The position numbers were made by a program, and so were the translations under genes. DNA of 13,603 nucleotides from DASPKW01 sp038244055 (GTDB lineage: Bacteria > Planctomycetota > Phycisphaerae > Tepidisphaerales > Tepidisphaeraceae). How positions within the stretch are numbered: position 1 is the first letter of the stretch; each line of letters begins with the position of its first letter. Below are positions 6,077-13,594 of the stretch, piece by piece. The notes beneath the pieces were generated by a model, which did no database searches, was not told where the DNA came from, and saw only the letters and a program-made list of their open reading frames with translations. The stretch is taken from the NCBI GenBank assembly GCA_038244055.1, contig JBBRTW010000168.1, positions 1 to 13,603 of the forward strand, written 5' to 3'.

Positions 6077-7681
6077 CTACTTGCCACTTCCCAATTTTTG
6101 CACCGCCCACAAATTTCGTTCCGACGCGATGAACAACGTCCCATTGGCGACGATCGGCGCGGAATAGCTGGCCGATCCCAGGGGGCAGTTCGAAATCATC
6201 CGGGACTCCTTTCCCGCGGCCATCACCACCAGGGCTCGCTTATTGGTGAGATAGACTTTCCCATCGGCGACCAGGGGCGTGCCCCAGGTCTCAGCGCCGG
6301 TATCGTAGAACCAGTTGAGCTTGCCCGTGGCCACATCGAGGCAATGCAACCGCCCCGGCAGATCGACCGCGTAGAGCAGGCCGTCGCTGATGGCCACGCT
6401 GGCGATGGTCCGTTCCAGGCCATCATACGACCAGATGATTCCACTGCTGGTGATATCGCCGCTCCCGGAGGCGTCGATGCAGGTGAGCATGCCCCGGCCG
6501 CGCCCGTGCATCGGGTCCTGGCCGATCGTGATGTAGACGCGCCCTTCGTGAAACACCGGCGTGGAGATGATCTCGCTGGGGCCGAGGAACTTGCCATCGT
6601 TGCGATTGGTGGTGTAGAGCTTTCGCTTGTCCCCGACGTAGTAGTTGATCGACTTGCCGCCCGGCAGCCGGTAGCTCTGCGGCACGCAGTCGCATTGCCA
6701 GACCTTCTTCAAATGAATCGGCTTCTCGGGAACCGTTAGCAGGGCGTCGAAGGCGTAACAGATTCCATCGGCCCCGCCGAAGAAAACCAGCTTCTTCCCA
6801 TTGACGGTGCCGAGCGAGGGGGGCGACCAGAGACAGTGCCACATGCGGTGGCCGAGATCCTCGGTATCGGTCGCCAGGAGCTTGCCGGTTTCGGCATCGA
6901 GCACGATAAAGCTCGGGGCATCGGGGCGCAGGCATTTTGCGTGGGGCGAGTCCACGCCGTTGCAACTGACCAGATAGAGAAACCGGCCATCGATCAGGAT
7001 CGAGCAACTCGCGACATCGTGCGGGCAGATGCCGAGTTGGTCGATCAGGTCGAAGGACCAGATGATGTCGCCATCTTCCTTGCCGACTTTGACCGGCGTG
7101 TTGCCGCGGCCGGCCATATACTTCGCCTCATCCTGGTACGGGCCATCGTTGCCATCGGCCATCCCGTTCACATCCAGACAGAGCACCTCGCAGGAGTTGG
7201 TGACGACGTACGCGCGCTTCCCCGAAACCGCCGGCGAGGAGCAAACCCCCAGGTTCTGCTGCCCATAGAGCGCCCCCTGGGGCAGTCGATCGCGCGTGCG
7301 CGGCGGAACGGGAAGCCGCCAGAGAATTTTTCCGGTTGCTTCATCCAGGCACTGCACCATCCCCCCTTTCTTACGCTCGAACCGGGAATCCCCGCTGAGC
7401 GATGCATCATCGGTCCCGACAAAGACCCTGCCCCCCGCGACCGTCGGGTTGCCCTCGATCGCATTGCCCAGCGAGGCCACCCAGCGGACGTTCTCCATCG
7501 GGGCCCGCGCCTTGAAACCGTCGGGCAGGTTCTTTTCCGGGGAGACCATGTTCCGGCCAGGATCATTTCCGCCCCATTGCGGCCAATCCGCCGCCTGGAC
7601 CGAAGCCATCGGCCCAGTCCCCCCCGCCACGATCAGCACGACCAGCAAGACCAGCAAGACACCGCGAGGGAAGTGATCCAT
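6077..7681 (-). CDS. Secreted PQQ-type beta-propeller repeat protein
   Basis: The 534-residue protein has a signal peptide (hydrophobic residues 8-20, likely cleavage after VQA at 30) and a mature start ADWPQWGGND, the usual opening of secreted planctomycete beta-propeller proteins. Several blades carry the PQQ-type pattern of a D-x-x-T-G-K turn followed by a tryptophan strand, for example LDEATGKILW, LDAETGKLLA and LDVATGKLNW. Related proteins include outer-membrane BamB-like scaffolds and quinoprotein dehydrogenases. I see no clear set of dehydrogenase active-site residues, so a binding or structural role in the periplasm is more likely than catalysis. The start ATG lacks a good Shine-Dalgarno but fits the signal peptide. 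A terminator follows at 5971-6005, and rpsD upstream ends in its own hairpin, so it is probably transcribed alone. The frame stays open 47 codons past the TAG. Confidence 0.85.
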   Translation of the reverse strand: MDHFPRGVLLVLLVVLIVAGGTGPMASVQAADWPQWGGNDPGRNMVSPEKNLPDGFKARAPMENVRWVASLGNAIEGNPTVAGGRVFVGTDDASLSGDSRFERKKGGMVQCLDEATGKILWRLPVPPRTRDRLPQGALYGQQNLGVCSSPAVSGKRAYVVTNSCEVLCLDVNGMADGNDGPYQDEAKYMAGRGNTPVKVGKEDGDIIWSFDLIDQLGICPHDVASCSILIDGRFLYLVSCNGVDSPHAKCLRPDAPSFIVLDAETGKLLATDTEDLGHRMWHCLWSPPSLGTVNGKKLVFFGGADGICYAFDALLTVPEKPIHLKKVWQCDCVPQSYRLPGGKSINYYVGDKRKLYTTNRNDGKFLGPSEIISTPVFHEGRVYITIGQDPMHGRGRGMLTCIDASGSGDITSSGIIWSYDGLERTIASVAISDGLLYAVDLPGRLHCLDVATGKLNWFYDTGAETWGTPLVADGKVYLTNKRALVVMAAGKESRMISNCPLGSASYSAPIVANGTLFIASERNLWAVQKLGSGK

Positions 7682-7819
7682 GCCGTCTTATACGCGCGAA
7701 AGACGGGTTTGTGATCGGGCGGCGCTGCGATCCGTGGCAAGACCCAAATCCGTAGCGCCCGCGTAGCACGAAGGCCTATCGGAACTCCAAACACCCTGTA
7801 TCTCCCGTGAAATAACGAA

Positions 7820-7850
7820 CAACCCCCGCGACGGCGAGACGCGGGGGTTG
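7820..7850 (-). terminator. Hairpin terminator after rpsD
   Basis: A perfect 11-base stem (caacccccgcg 7820-7830 with 7840-7850) over a 9-base loop lies 38 bases after the rpsD stop. On the minus strand it is followed by an imperfect T-rich stretch (TTCGTTATTT). It is the only strong hairpin in the gap 7682-7888, where no gene is seen. Confidence 0.65.
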
Positions 7851-7888
7851 CTTCTTCGATAAAATTAAATCCACCGATCCAGCCGGTA

Positions 7889-8485
7889 TTACCGGTAGAA
7901 TTCGATGATCAGGTTCATGTTCACTTCGAATGGAACGTCTTCGGGAGTCGAGACGGCCGTGATCTTGGCGGTCAATTGAGCCGGGTTGAAGTCGATCCAG
8001 TTCGGGACCGTGTGGCCGCCGATCTGTTCCATGTTGTCGCGGAGGACCTTGTGGATGCCATCCTTGAAGGTGATGGCCTGACCAGGCTCGACGCGGAACG
8101 AGGCGACGTCCGTCTTGACGCCATCGACCATCACATGGCCGTGGGCCACGATCTGCCGGGCGGCCCAGATCGTCTTGGCGACGCCCATCCGGCGGAGGAC
8201 GTTATCCAGGCGCGATTCCAGGATCTGCATCATCACGTTGGCGGTATTGCCCTTGGACTTCTTGGCGATGTCGAGGAACTTGCGGAACTGCTTCTCGAGC
8301 ATGCCGTAGTGGAAGCGGAGTTTTTGCTTCTCGGCCAGGCGGACGCCGTACTCGGTATTGCGCCGGCCGCGATAGCCGTGCATGCCGGGGAGCGTCAGTT
8401 CCTTGCCGGTGTGTTTGGGGATGTCGGCGATGGGGACACCGACTCGACGGGACAGCTTGACTTTAGGACCCAGATAGCGGCCCAT
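7889..8485 (-). CDS. rpsD: 30S ribosomal protein S4
   Basis: The 198-residue protein begins MGRYLGPKVKLSRR and contains the S4 RNA-binding domain (about 88-150, with SRLDNVLRRMG and the HGHVMVDG turn). It ends MNLIIEFYR, as S4 proteins do. S4 binds 16S rRNA early in small-subunit assembly and often represses its own mRNA. The N-terminus lacks the zinc-binding cysteines found in some S4 proteins, so this is the C-minus form. I chose the ATG at 8485: AAAGG lies nine bases upstream. A TTG three codons earlier would sit directly against that site. The gene stands alone, not beside rpsK, rpsM or rpoA as in many bacteria, with a promoter at 8661-8688 and a leader of about 170 bases. Confidence 0.96.
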   Translation of the reverse strand: MGRYLGPKVKLSRRVGVPIADIPKHTGKELTLPGMHGYRGRRNTEYGVRLAEKQKLRFHYGMLEKQFRKFLDIAKKSKGNTANVMMQILESRLDNVLRRMGVAKTIWAARQIVAHGHVMVDGVKTDVASFRVEPGQAITFKDGIHKVLRDNMEQIGGHTVPNWIDFNPAQLTAKITAVSTPEDVPFEVNMNLIIEFYR

Positions 8486-8660
8486 GGAGGACAACCTTTC
8501 GATACGCCGGCGGGGAGGCCAGGCGTCTCAGGACATGCGCGGCGACTGCATCCGGTAGGAGGTCGTCTTACGCGCCTTGGCCGCGAGGCATGGTCTTGAG
8601 GCATGCATCGCGGATTCGCCGCACGGCCCAGGCCGGGCCGCTTCTACGGCGGGGAGAGGG

Positions 8661-8688
8661 ATTATAGCGATGGAGGGGGGTGTGGCAA
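8661..8688 (-). promoter_or_regulatory. rpsD: Sigma-70-type promoter for rpsD
   Basis: On the minus strand TTGCCA (8688-8683) and a perfect TATAAT (8666-8661) lie 16 bases apart. Transcription would start near 8654 and leave about 170 bases of leader before the S4 start. That leader contains a CGGCCC/GGGCCG hairpin just after the start and could hold the autoregulatory S4 site. Confidence 0.6.
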
Positions 8689-8700
8689 GACGCGTCGCTG

Positions 8701-8735
8701 ATGTCAAATGGAAAATGTTAAATGTCAAAAGTTGA
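8701..8735 (+). repeat. AT-rich heptamer array, consensus ATGTCAA, 5 units
   Basis: Five in-phase 7-base units: atgtcaa, atggaaa, atgttaa, atgtcaa and aagttga. The array is much richer in A and T than its surroundings and ends 13 bases upstream of the rpsD -35 box as transcribed. An upstream promoter element is one possible role. Confidence 0.6.
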
Positions 8736-8766
8736 GGATAAGACGATTGAGCGACCTCGACGTCGG

Positions 8767-8961
8767 CTATTTCTGCTCCCGCGCCTCCGCCATCGCCTGT
8801 TCGTAGGCGAAGTTCATCAGTTCCGCGATCTCCCTCAGCTTGTCGCGAAACTCCTCCCACGGATAGGCCTTGGCTGGGGGCAGGCCCGGGCCGGCCAGAC
8901 GCCACTGGGGGCCTTGCGGGGACTCGATCCGCTCGACGTGGTAGGGGCCGATGGAGGGCAT
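8767..8961 (-). CDS. Small protein of unknown function
   Basis: The 64-residue frame reads as a normal soluble protein: a short beta-like start (IGPYHVERI, PQWRLAG), a proline-glycine turn, then an amphipathic helix from about residue 33 (PWEEFRDKLREIAELMNFAYEQA) to the end, shown here only to mark the region 34-56 as helical. It has no signal peptide, cysteine or membrane segment. The ATG at 8961 is 46 bases after the stop of the secreted hydrolase and has only a weak upstream purine run, so it is probably translated from the same transcript. I do not recognise a family. The overlapping longer frame on the same strand (8528-8977) has the arginine- and proline-rich look of an out-of-frame shadow. 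Confidence 0.55.
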   Translation of the reverse strand: MPSIGPYHVERIESPQGPQWRLAGPGLPPAKAYPWEEFRDKLREIAELMNFAYEQAMAEAREQK

Positions 8962-9007
8962 GGACGTACTCTATCAAATTCCGACGCGCTTGGGTTGGCC
9001 GATCTCG

Positions 9008-10255
9008 TTACGGCAGTTCCTCATGTTCACTACTGACGACATTTCCATGTTCATCGATTACGTTGAGATAGTAAACCTTGGTCCCCTCGGGCAGCATGGC
9101 GGTGATGCGGTAGTCATCGCCGACTTTGGCGGGGGTGGCGTTCCATACGCGCTTCTGCCAGGGGCCGGTCTCTTTGGTCGACAAAAGCTCCGCGCCTTTG
9201 ATGGCGGATTTGGCGGTGAAGGTCGCCCAGGCGGTTTGCGCGCCGTTGTTTTCGCTTCGGCCGCTGCCGGTGATCTTCGGCAGGCCGGGACCCTGCCCGT
9301 CCCCCTGCTTGAGGATCGAATCGGCGAAAGCGGCGATCTCCAGCGGCCCTTCGCCGGCCGCGCCGTGGCCATGCTGCATGCGCAGACGGATGCAAAGCGT
9401 GCGCTCCCCTTGCGGCAGGCGGTAGGATTTTTGCAGCGCGGGGAAGACATATGCGAAGTCATTGGTGCCGGTGACCCACAGCATGGGCATCTTGGCGCTC
9501 TTGAGCCAGCCGCGCGGATCCCACCAGTCAATCCACTTCTGGCGATCGGCCGCCGGCATTTTTTCGAGAGTCGGCGACCAGACGCATTCATCGATATAGC
9601 CGCAGCCATAGACCGGAACGGCCAGTTTGTAGCGCGGATCCGCGCCGGCGATCAGGCCGGTGAGATAGCCGCCCCAGGAGATTCCCGTCTCGCCGATGCG
9701 CTCGGGATCGACGCCTTCCTGCGCCCGCAGGAGCGAGTGCGCCAGCATCGCATCGCACACCGCATGGTACGGCCACTGATCGGTCATCGGGTCATTGATC
9801 TGCTTGAAAGTCTCATCCCACCCCAGCGGCCCGGCGTTTTCGTGGCGCTTCCACTTGCCGTAGGTGCCGGAGGGAACCTGCCCGCAGGTATCGACCGCGA
9901 TGGCCGCGTAGCCGCGGGAGACCCAGAGCTTGACCCACGATTCGAAAGCCGTGCCTCCGCCGCCGTGAACCAGCACCATGCCGGGGACCTTCTGGCCGGG
10001 TTCGACTTTGGGAACGCCGATCCATGCGAAGGCCCGAGTGGGTTTTCCCTGGAAGGGCTTGGCTTCGATGAAGAGCGCGCGGATGGCCGGGTCCTTGGAT
10101 TTGAACTCATCGGCCGGGAAAGTTTTGGGCGCGACCAGTAACGATTGGTCGGCGCGGATGATGTCGATCGGCGATTGCTCGGCCGCGCGGGCCGCGCTCG
10201 ATACGCCGATGCAGATCAGGAACGACAGGATGTTTCGAAAGGTTGGAATGGGCAT
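9008..10255 (-). CDS. Secreted alpha/beta-hydrolase, acetylxylan-esterase-like
   Basis: The 415-residue protein has a signal peptide (hydrophobic residues 8-20, cleavage near A-R-A at 24) and an alpha/beta-hydrolase core. HGGGG (97-101) fits the oxyanion-hole loop. GISWGG (191-196) is the nucleophile elbow with serine S193. TGTNDF (262-267) probably holds the acid residue D266, and MQHGHG (293-298) the histidine. The layout resembles secreted acetylxylan esterases and dienelactone-hydrolase relatives, so it may cleave ester groups from polysaccharide, but the substrate is inferred. A C-terminal region (about 325-415) looks like a beta-sandwich add-on. The ATG at 10255 has AGAGGG directly against it. 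The membrane protein upstream ends only 37 bases away, which suggests one transcript with it and the 64-residue gene downstream. Confidence 0.8.
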   Translation of the reverse strand: MPIPTFRNILSFLICIGVSSAARAAEQSPIDIIRADQSLLVAPKTFPADEFKSKDPAIRALFIEAKPFQGKPTRAFAWIGVPKVEPGQKVPGMVLVHGGGGTAFESWVKLWVSRGYAAIAVDTCGQVPSGTYGKWKRHENAGPLGWDETFKQINDPMTDQWPYHAVCDAMLAHSLLRAQEGVDPERIGETGISWGGYLTGLIAGADPRYKLAVPVYGCGYIDECVWSPTLEKMPAADRQKWIDWWDPRGWLKSAKMPMLWVTGTNDFAYVFPALQKSYRLPQGERTLCIRLRMQHGHGAAGEGPLEIAAFADSILKQGDGQGPGLPKITGSGRSENNGAQTAWATFTAKSAIKGAELLSTKETGPWQKRVWNATPAKVGDDYRITAMLPEGTKVYYLNVIDEHGNVVSSEHEELP

Positions 10256-10292
10256 CCCTCTATTTTAGTGCATTGTCATCAGTTGGAAACTG

Positions 10293-10784
10293 CTACTTCA
10301 TCGCGCGCCAGGCGACGTAGATGAAGACGTAGATGTAGACCAGCGCCACCGACAGGCCGCCCAGGACCATACCGAACCAGGCCTGCATGCGCTGCGAGAC
10401 CATATCGCCCGGGATGGGCCGGCGCACTTTGCGCATCTGCCACATGGCGACCATTCCGAGGACCACGGCGACGACCGCCGTATAGACGGGGAACGGAAGC
10501 CACAGATCGCCGGAGCGCCAATGCCCGCTGGACACCACGCCTCGGGAGCGGAGGTATTTGCCGACAAAGGGGAGCGCGATCGCGCTCAGCAGGGATAGAA
10601 ATCCCATCCACGCGGACGCGACGGCCACCCACGCGGGGGCAGCGCCGCGGGGGTGGGAGGCGTGCTCGAACTCATCATTCGGGTGCGGCATTTGCGTGTG
10701 ACCTTGCGAGGGCGCGGAATTCCCGGCGGGCGCGGACGGGGGCGCTGGCGAGGCCGCCGGGTTGGTCTGGTCGGTTTGGGACAT
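10293..10784 (-). CDS. Three-helix membrane protein, DUF4190-like
   Basis: The 163-residue protein has a disordered N-terminus rich in Pro, Ala, Ser and Gln (1-45) and three hydrophobic segments at about 51-74, 94-116 and 135-159. The last two are joined by a basic loop with M-R-K-V-R-R-P-I-P-G. The F-G-M-V-L-G-G-L-S motif at the start of the third helix recalls the small membrane proteins grouped as DUF4190, whose role is unknown. The family call rests on pattern only. It is the first gene of a likely leftward operon with the secreted hydrolase. The start has only a weak GGGG upstream. Confidence 0.65.
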   Translation of the reverse strand: MSQTDQTNPAASPAPPSAPAGNSAPSQGHTQMPHPNDEFEHASHPRGAAPAWVAVASAWMGFLSLLSAIALPFVGKYLRSRGVVSSGHWRSGDLWLPFPVYTAVVAVVLGMVAMWQMRKVRRPIPGDMVSQRMQAWFGMVLGGLSVALVYIYVFIYVAWRAMK

Positions 10785-10925
10785 CGATCCCCATCTATAT
10801 TACGGCCAGAATCATCGGGGAAACCATTGAAAAACCATGTGAATCGCCCCAATTCGCGCAATTTTCACGGATCGGCGGGTTATTGGACCAGCATCCTGTT
10901 GGATCGGCGCACTGTTACAGGCCCA

Positions 10926-11672
10926 CTATTGCACCGGCGCGGTAACGGCCTTCTTCATGGCTTCCTGGTAGATCGGTTTGACCGGTTCCCAGTCCATGGT
11001 CAGGTTGCCCCTGGCATCGACTGTGATTCGATAGAGCTTGTCGGGCTCGAAGGGGAGGTAGGTGCCTTTGCCTGTGGCGACATCGACGCCCCTTTTTTCG
11101 CGCAGGGATTTGTCGGAGACGAGCTTCCAGAAATCCTTCCAGAGATCGGTTTCGAACTGGCGCACCTGGGCCATCTGGGAAGGGTCAACCTCGCGCGGAT
11201 TGGCGCGGTAGATGTCGGGGACTCGGCCGGGCTCATCGATGATCGAGCCCTGGGTGGGGGATTGCTGATCGCCGAAAATACGGTCGAAGAGGATCAGGCC
11301 ATGACCGCGCAAGGGGTCGTTCTTCTCCATATAGGTATCGAGAAAACGGATGGACAGCGCGGTGACGTAGACCTTCTCGCCGCGGACGGTGAACGAGCGC
11401 GGGGGGAGGGGCGAGCCATCGCGGGCCTGCTCGACGAAGAGGAGCGTGGTTTCGAGAGTGTCGCCGACTTTGCGCTGGCTCGTGACGAGAATCTCGGCCA
11501 CGCGCTTTTCATCGGTGAGGCGCTGGACGAAGAGCTGGAGCTCCTTGGTTTTTTCAGTCAGGCGGCTGATTTCGGCATCTTTGGCATTTTGATGCTGATA
11601 CCACATGAACCCGGCGGTGAGACCGCCGAGCAGGACGACCAGGACGACAATTCGGTAGGCAGCGCGCAACAT
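10926..11672 (-). CDS. Membrane-anchored coiled-coil protein of unknown function
   Basis: The 248-residue protein has one N-terminal membrane segment (about 7-25), then a predicted coiled coil (about 32-65, with heptad-like leucines in EISRLTEKTKELQLF). A mixed, probably globular, domain of about 180 residues follows, carrying no motif I recognise. The N-terminal basic residues (R3, R7) before the hydrophobic stretch favour a body outside the cytoplasm. The ATG at 11672 has no convincing Shine-Dalgarno. It is separated from the membrane-protein gene downstream by 141 bases, in which I see no clear terminator, and from the large secreted protein upstream by the REP-like block. Confidence 0.7.
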   Translation of the reverse strand: MLRAAYRIVVLVVLLGGLTAGFMWYQHQNAKDAEISRLTEKTKELQLFVQRLTDEKRVAEILVTSQRKVGDTLETTLLFVEQARDGSPLPPRSFTVRGEKVYVTALSIRFLDTYMEKNDPLRGHGLILFDRIFGDQQSPTQGSIIDEPGRVPDIYRANPREVDPSQMAQVRQFETDLWKDFWKLVSDKSLREKRGVDVATGKGTYLPFEPDKLYRITVDARGNLTMDWEPVKPIYQEAMKKAVTAPVQ

Positions 11673-11728
11673 GTCTTATTCAGTTTATCGGCTGGATGGG
11701 GGGTTGGGCATTGGGAAGCGGGGGAAAG

Positions 11729-11755
11729 TTTATAAGACGCGGTTTTGAGGGTCAG
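11729..11755 (-). promoter_or_regulatory. Weak candidate promoter for the coiled-coil protein gene
   Basis: On the minus strand CTGACC (11755-11750) and TATAAA (11734-11729) lie 15 bases apart, about 57 bases before the ATG. The -35-like element is part of a repeat copy (agggtcaggag on the plus strand). The spacing is short, so this is tentative. Confidence 0.25.
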
Positions 11756-11758
11756 GAG
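11748..11758 (+). repeat. Partial extra copy of the AGGGTCAGGAG arm
   Basis: Agggtcaggag occurs here alone, without its complementary arm, six bases before the first complete hairpin. It looks like a truncated or nascent third element. Confidence 0.6.
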
Positions 11759-11763
11759 TTTTC

Positions 11764-11826
11764 AGGGTCAGGAGCCCGCGGCCAATGGCGCTCATTGTAG
11801 AATTGGATGCCCGGGCTCCTGACCCT
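11764..11826. repeat. REP-like hairpin 1, 15-base perfect arms
   Basis: Agggtcaggagcccg (11764-11778) pairs perfectly with 11812-11826 over a 33-base loop. The loop has its own caatg/cattg stem. Total length is 63 bases, the same as hairpin 2. Confidence 0.85.
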
Positions 11827-11857
11827 TTGTTAATAGATTCTGGAAGGGGAGCCGGAA

Positions 11858-11920
11858 AGGGTCAGGAGCCGGGGGGCGTTTTTCTGCAATGGGAGGTTTT
11901 GGTGACCGGCTCCTGACCCT
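11858..11920. repeat. REP-like hairpin 2, 15-base perfect arms
   Basis: Agggtcaggagccgg (11858-11872) pairs perfectly with 11906-11920 over a 33-base loop unrelated in sequence to that of hairpin 1. Thirteen of the fifteen arm bases match hairpin 1. The two changed bases at the tip change on both arms, so pairing is kept. Confidence 0.85.
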
Positions 11921-11948
11921 GTTGAGTAGTCTGACCCCGTTGAGTAGT
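11913..11948 (+). repeat. 18-base tandem repeat, 2 units, touching a stop codon
   Basis: Ctgaccctgttgagtagt and ctgaccccgttgagtagt differ at one base. The first overlaps the right arm of hairpin 2, and the second ends on the first base of the minus-strand stop triplet (11948-11950). The minus-strand motif GGGGTCAGACTACT resembles, from memory, sequences near REP-associated tyrosine transposases; this is unverified. Confidence 0.75.
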
Positions 11949-13594
11949 TATTGACGCGACGGGACGGGGGTGGGGGTGCCGGCGGCGGCGCCGGCGGGGC
12001 GGGCGATGTCTTTGGGGCGGGTCAGGTCGGTATCCGGCCAGATCTTTTTGAGTTCATCGGCGGTGGTGGGGAGGATGAGAATCTGGGAATCGCCCGTCTG
12101 ATTGACCGAGCCGAGGTATTTCCCATCGGGGGTCATGTAGTGGATGGTCGGGGTGCCTTCGAGGCGGATGCGGTCGGAGACGGCGATGGCGCGGACGGTC
12201 TGGCCGTTGAGGGTGGTTTCCTTTTCGAAGCCGACATCGACGTAGCGGTGCATGACCTCGCCCTGGTCGCTGGCCCAGCTCTGGAAGAGGTAGGTCACGG
12301 GGCGGTTGAGGGGAACCAGGCGCGGGAGCATGGTGCCGATGGCCTGGGGGATGTACCAGGGAGAAGGGGTGAGGACATCGGGCTTGGTGTTCCAGTGGCG
12401 GATGATGTTGAGCTTGTAGCTTTCGATCTCATCGATGGCGGCGTTTTTCGGATGCAGGGGATCCTTGGGGGCGTTGGGGTTGATGCGGCGGATCAGCTTG
12501 TGCTCGGTGAAGCCGTATTCGGCATCCTGCTTCTTCTCTTCGTTGGCTTTACCCTTGTTGCGAACGATGTTGACGATGGTGGCCCAGTCTTCGTGCTTGC
12601 GATCGAGGGAGGAGAAAAGCTGCGAGCCGATATCGATCTGGCGGTCGCCATCGAAGAGGCGCGAACGGATGGAGACCAGCACGCCATCGTGGGCGCGGGT
12701 GGGGTTATCGACGACGTTCCGGCCTTCGAGAAACTCTTCGACCACATAGCTGTAGCCCATGTCCTTGCCATCCTTCTGAATGCGCAGGTACTGCTCGGGG
12801 AGGATGGCGTCCTTGATCAGCTTGCCGCCCTGGTGATCGAGATCGACGAAGAGGGCGCGGGTGCGATAGAGGCGGGAAACCTGGTCCTTGCGAATCCAGG
12901 ACTGATCCAGAATCTGGATGGTCTCGACCATCTGCTTGAAGGTCTGGGCGGCCAGGGTTTCGTTGGGATCATCCTCGGCCTTTCCGGTCTTGGAGGCGGG
13001 TGAGGTGAGGTTGACGACGAAGTAGTTTTTCTCGGAGGCCTGGAAGATGGCCTGCTGGCGGAGGAATTTTTCGCTGCCGACCTTGATGCGGAGGACGGCG
13101 ATGCCGACGCCGTATTCGCCGACGTTGATGATCTCCTGGCGCATGACTTCGAGAGTCGGGTTGGTGGAGCGGGCTTCGGAGACGACCGAATCGAGCAGGC
13201 CGGGGGTTTCGATTTCTTTGGTGGGGTCCCTGGGGTCTTTGATGCGGGTGGTGTGGAGGGGCGTGGACTTGGCGACGGTGGGCTTGGTGATGGAGAAGAG
13301 CCACTGGCGCTTTTCATCGGAGAACTCGGCGATGAGATTGCCCTTGTCGGTGACGCCCTTTTGAACGAGCGTGCAGCCGATGGGCGGGCGGAGGGAAATG
13401 CCGGCGGCCTGGTTCTCGTATTCCCCAGCCAGCAACTCGCCGGCGGGTTTGTCGAAGCCGAGCTTTTCGGTCAGGCCAGGAATGGGCTTGGGCTCGGGCT
13501 GGGCGAAGACTGGAGAAACCATGGCGGCAAGAAACGCGGCCGCGAGAAAGGCGAAGAGGTGTGAGGCGGCGAGTGAGGCAGTGGAGTGGGGCAT
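11948..13594 (-). CDS. Large secreted protein of unknown function
   Basis: The 548-residue protein has a signal peptide (hydrophobic residues 13-30, likely cleavage after VFA at 31) and a long mature part with mixed beta-strand character, no membrane segment and no motif I can name. One region (about 60-230) is regular enough to suggest a globular domain that begins with a hydrophobic-ligand-like L-R-P-P-I-G-C (68-74). The tail is rich in Ala, Pro and Thr (about 528-548). An extracytoplasmic structural or binding role is plausible but not shown. The ATG at 13594 fits the signal peptide, but only nine bases remain upstream, so an earlier start cannot be ruled out. The stop touches the 18-base tandem repeat. 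Confidence 0.75.
   Translation of the reverse strand: MPHSTASLAASHLFAFLAAAFLAAMVSPVFAQPEPKPIPGLTEKLGFDKPAGELLAGEYENQAAGISLRPPIGCTLVQKGVTDKGNLIAEFSDEKRQWLFSITKPTVAKSTPLHTTRIKDPRDPTKEIETPGLLDSVVSEARSTNPTLEVMRQEIINVGEYGVGIAVLRIKVGSEKFLRQQAIFQASEKNYFVVNLTSPASKTGKAEDDPNETLAAQTFKQMVETIQILDQSWIRKDQVSRLYRTRALFVDLDHQGGKLIKDAILPEQYLRIQKDGKDMGYSYVVEEFLEGRNVVDNPTRAHDGVLVSIRSRLFDGDRQIDIGSQLFSSLDRKHEDWATIVNIVRNKGKANEEKKQDAEYGFTEHKLIRRINPNAPKDPLHPKNAAIDEIESYKLNIIRHWNTKPDVLTPSPWYIPQAIGTMLPRLVPLNRPVTYLFQSWASDQGEVMHRYVDVGFEKETTLNGQTVRAIAVSDRIRLEGTPTIHYMTPDGKYLGSVNQTGDSQILILPTTADELKKIWPDTDLTRPKDIARPAGAAAGTPTPVPSRQ

Noticed and set aside
6077..7681. PQQ-dependent alcohol dehydrogenase
   Set aside because: The beta-propeller pattern is present but I see no adjacent-cysteine pair or active-site set typical of quinoprotein dehydrogenases, so I kept the general repeat-protein call.
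8951..10141. Plus-strand open frame of 396 codons opposite the secreted hydrolase
   Set aside because: The minus strand has a signal peptide, oxyanion loop and nucleophile elbow in order, while the plus frame shows none of these.
11951..13003. Plus-strand open frame of 350 codons opposite the large secreted protein
   Set aside because: Very rich in Gly, Asp and Val, with no domain. The minus strand gives a signal peptide and a balanced composition.
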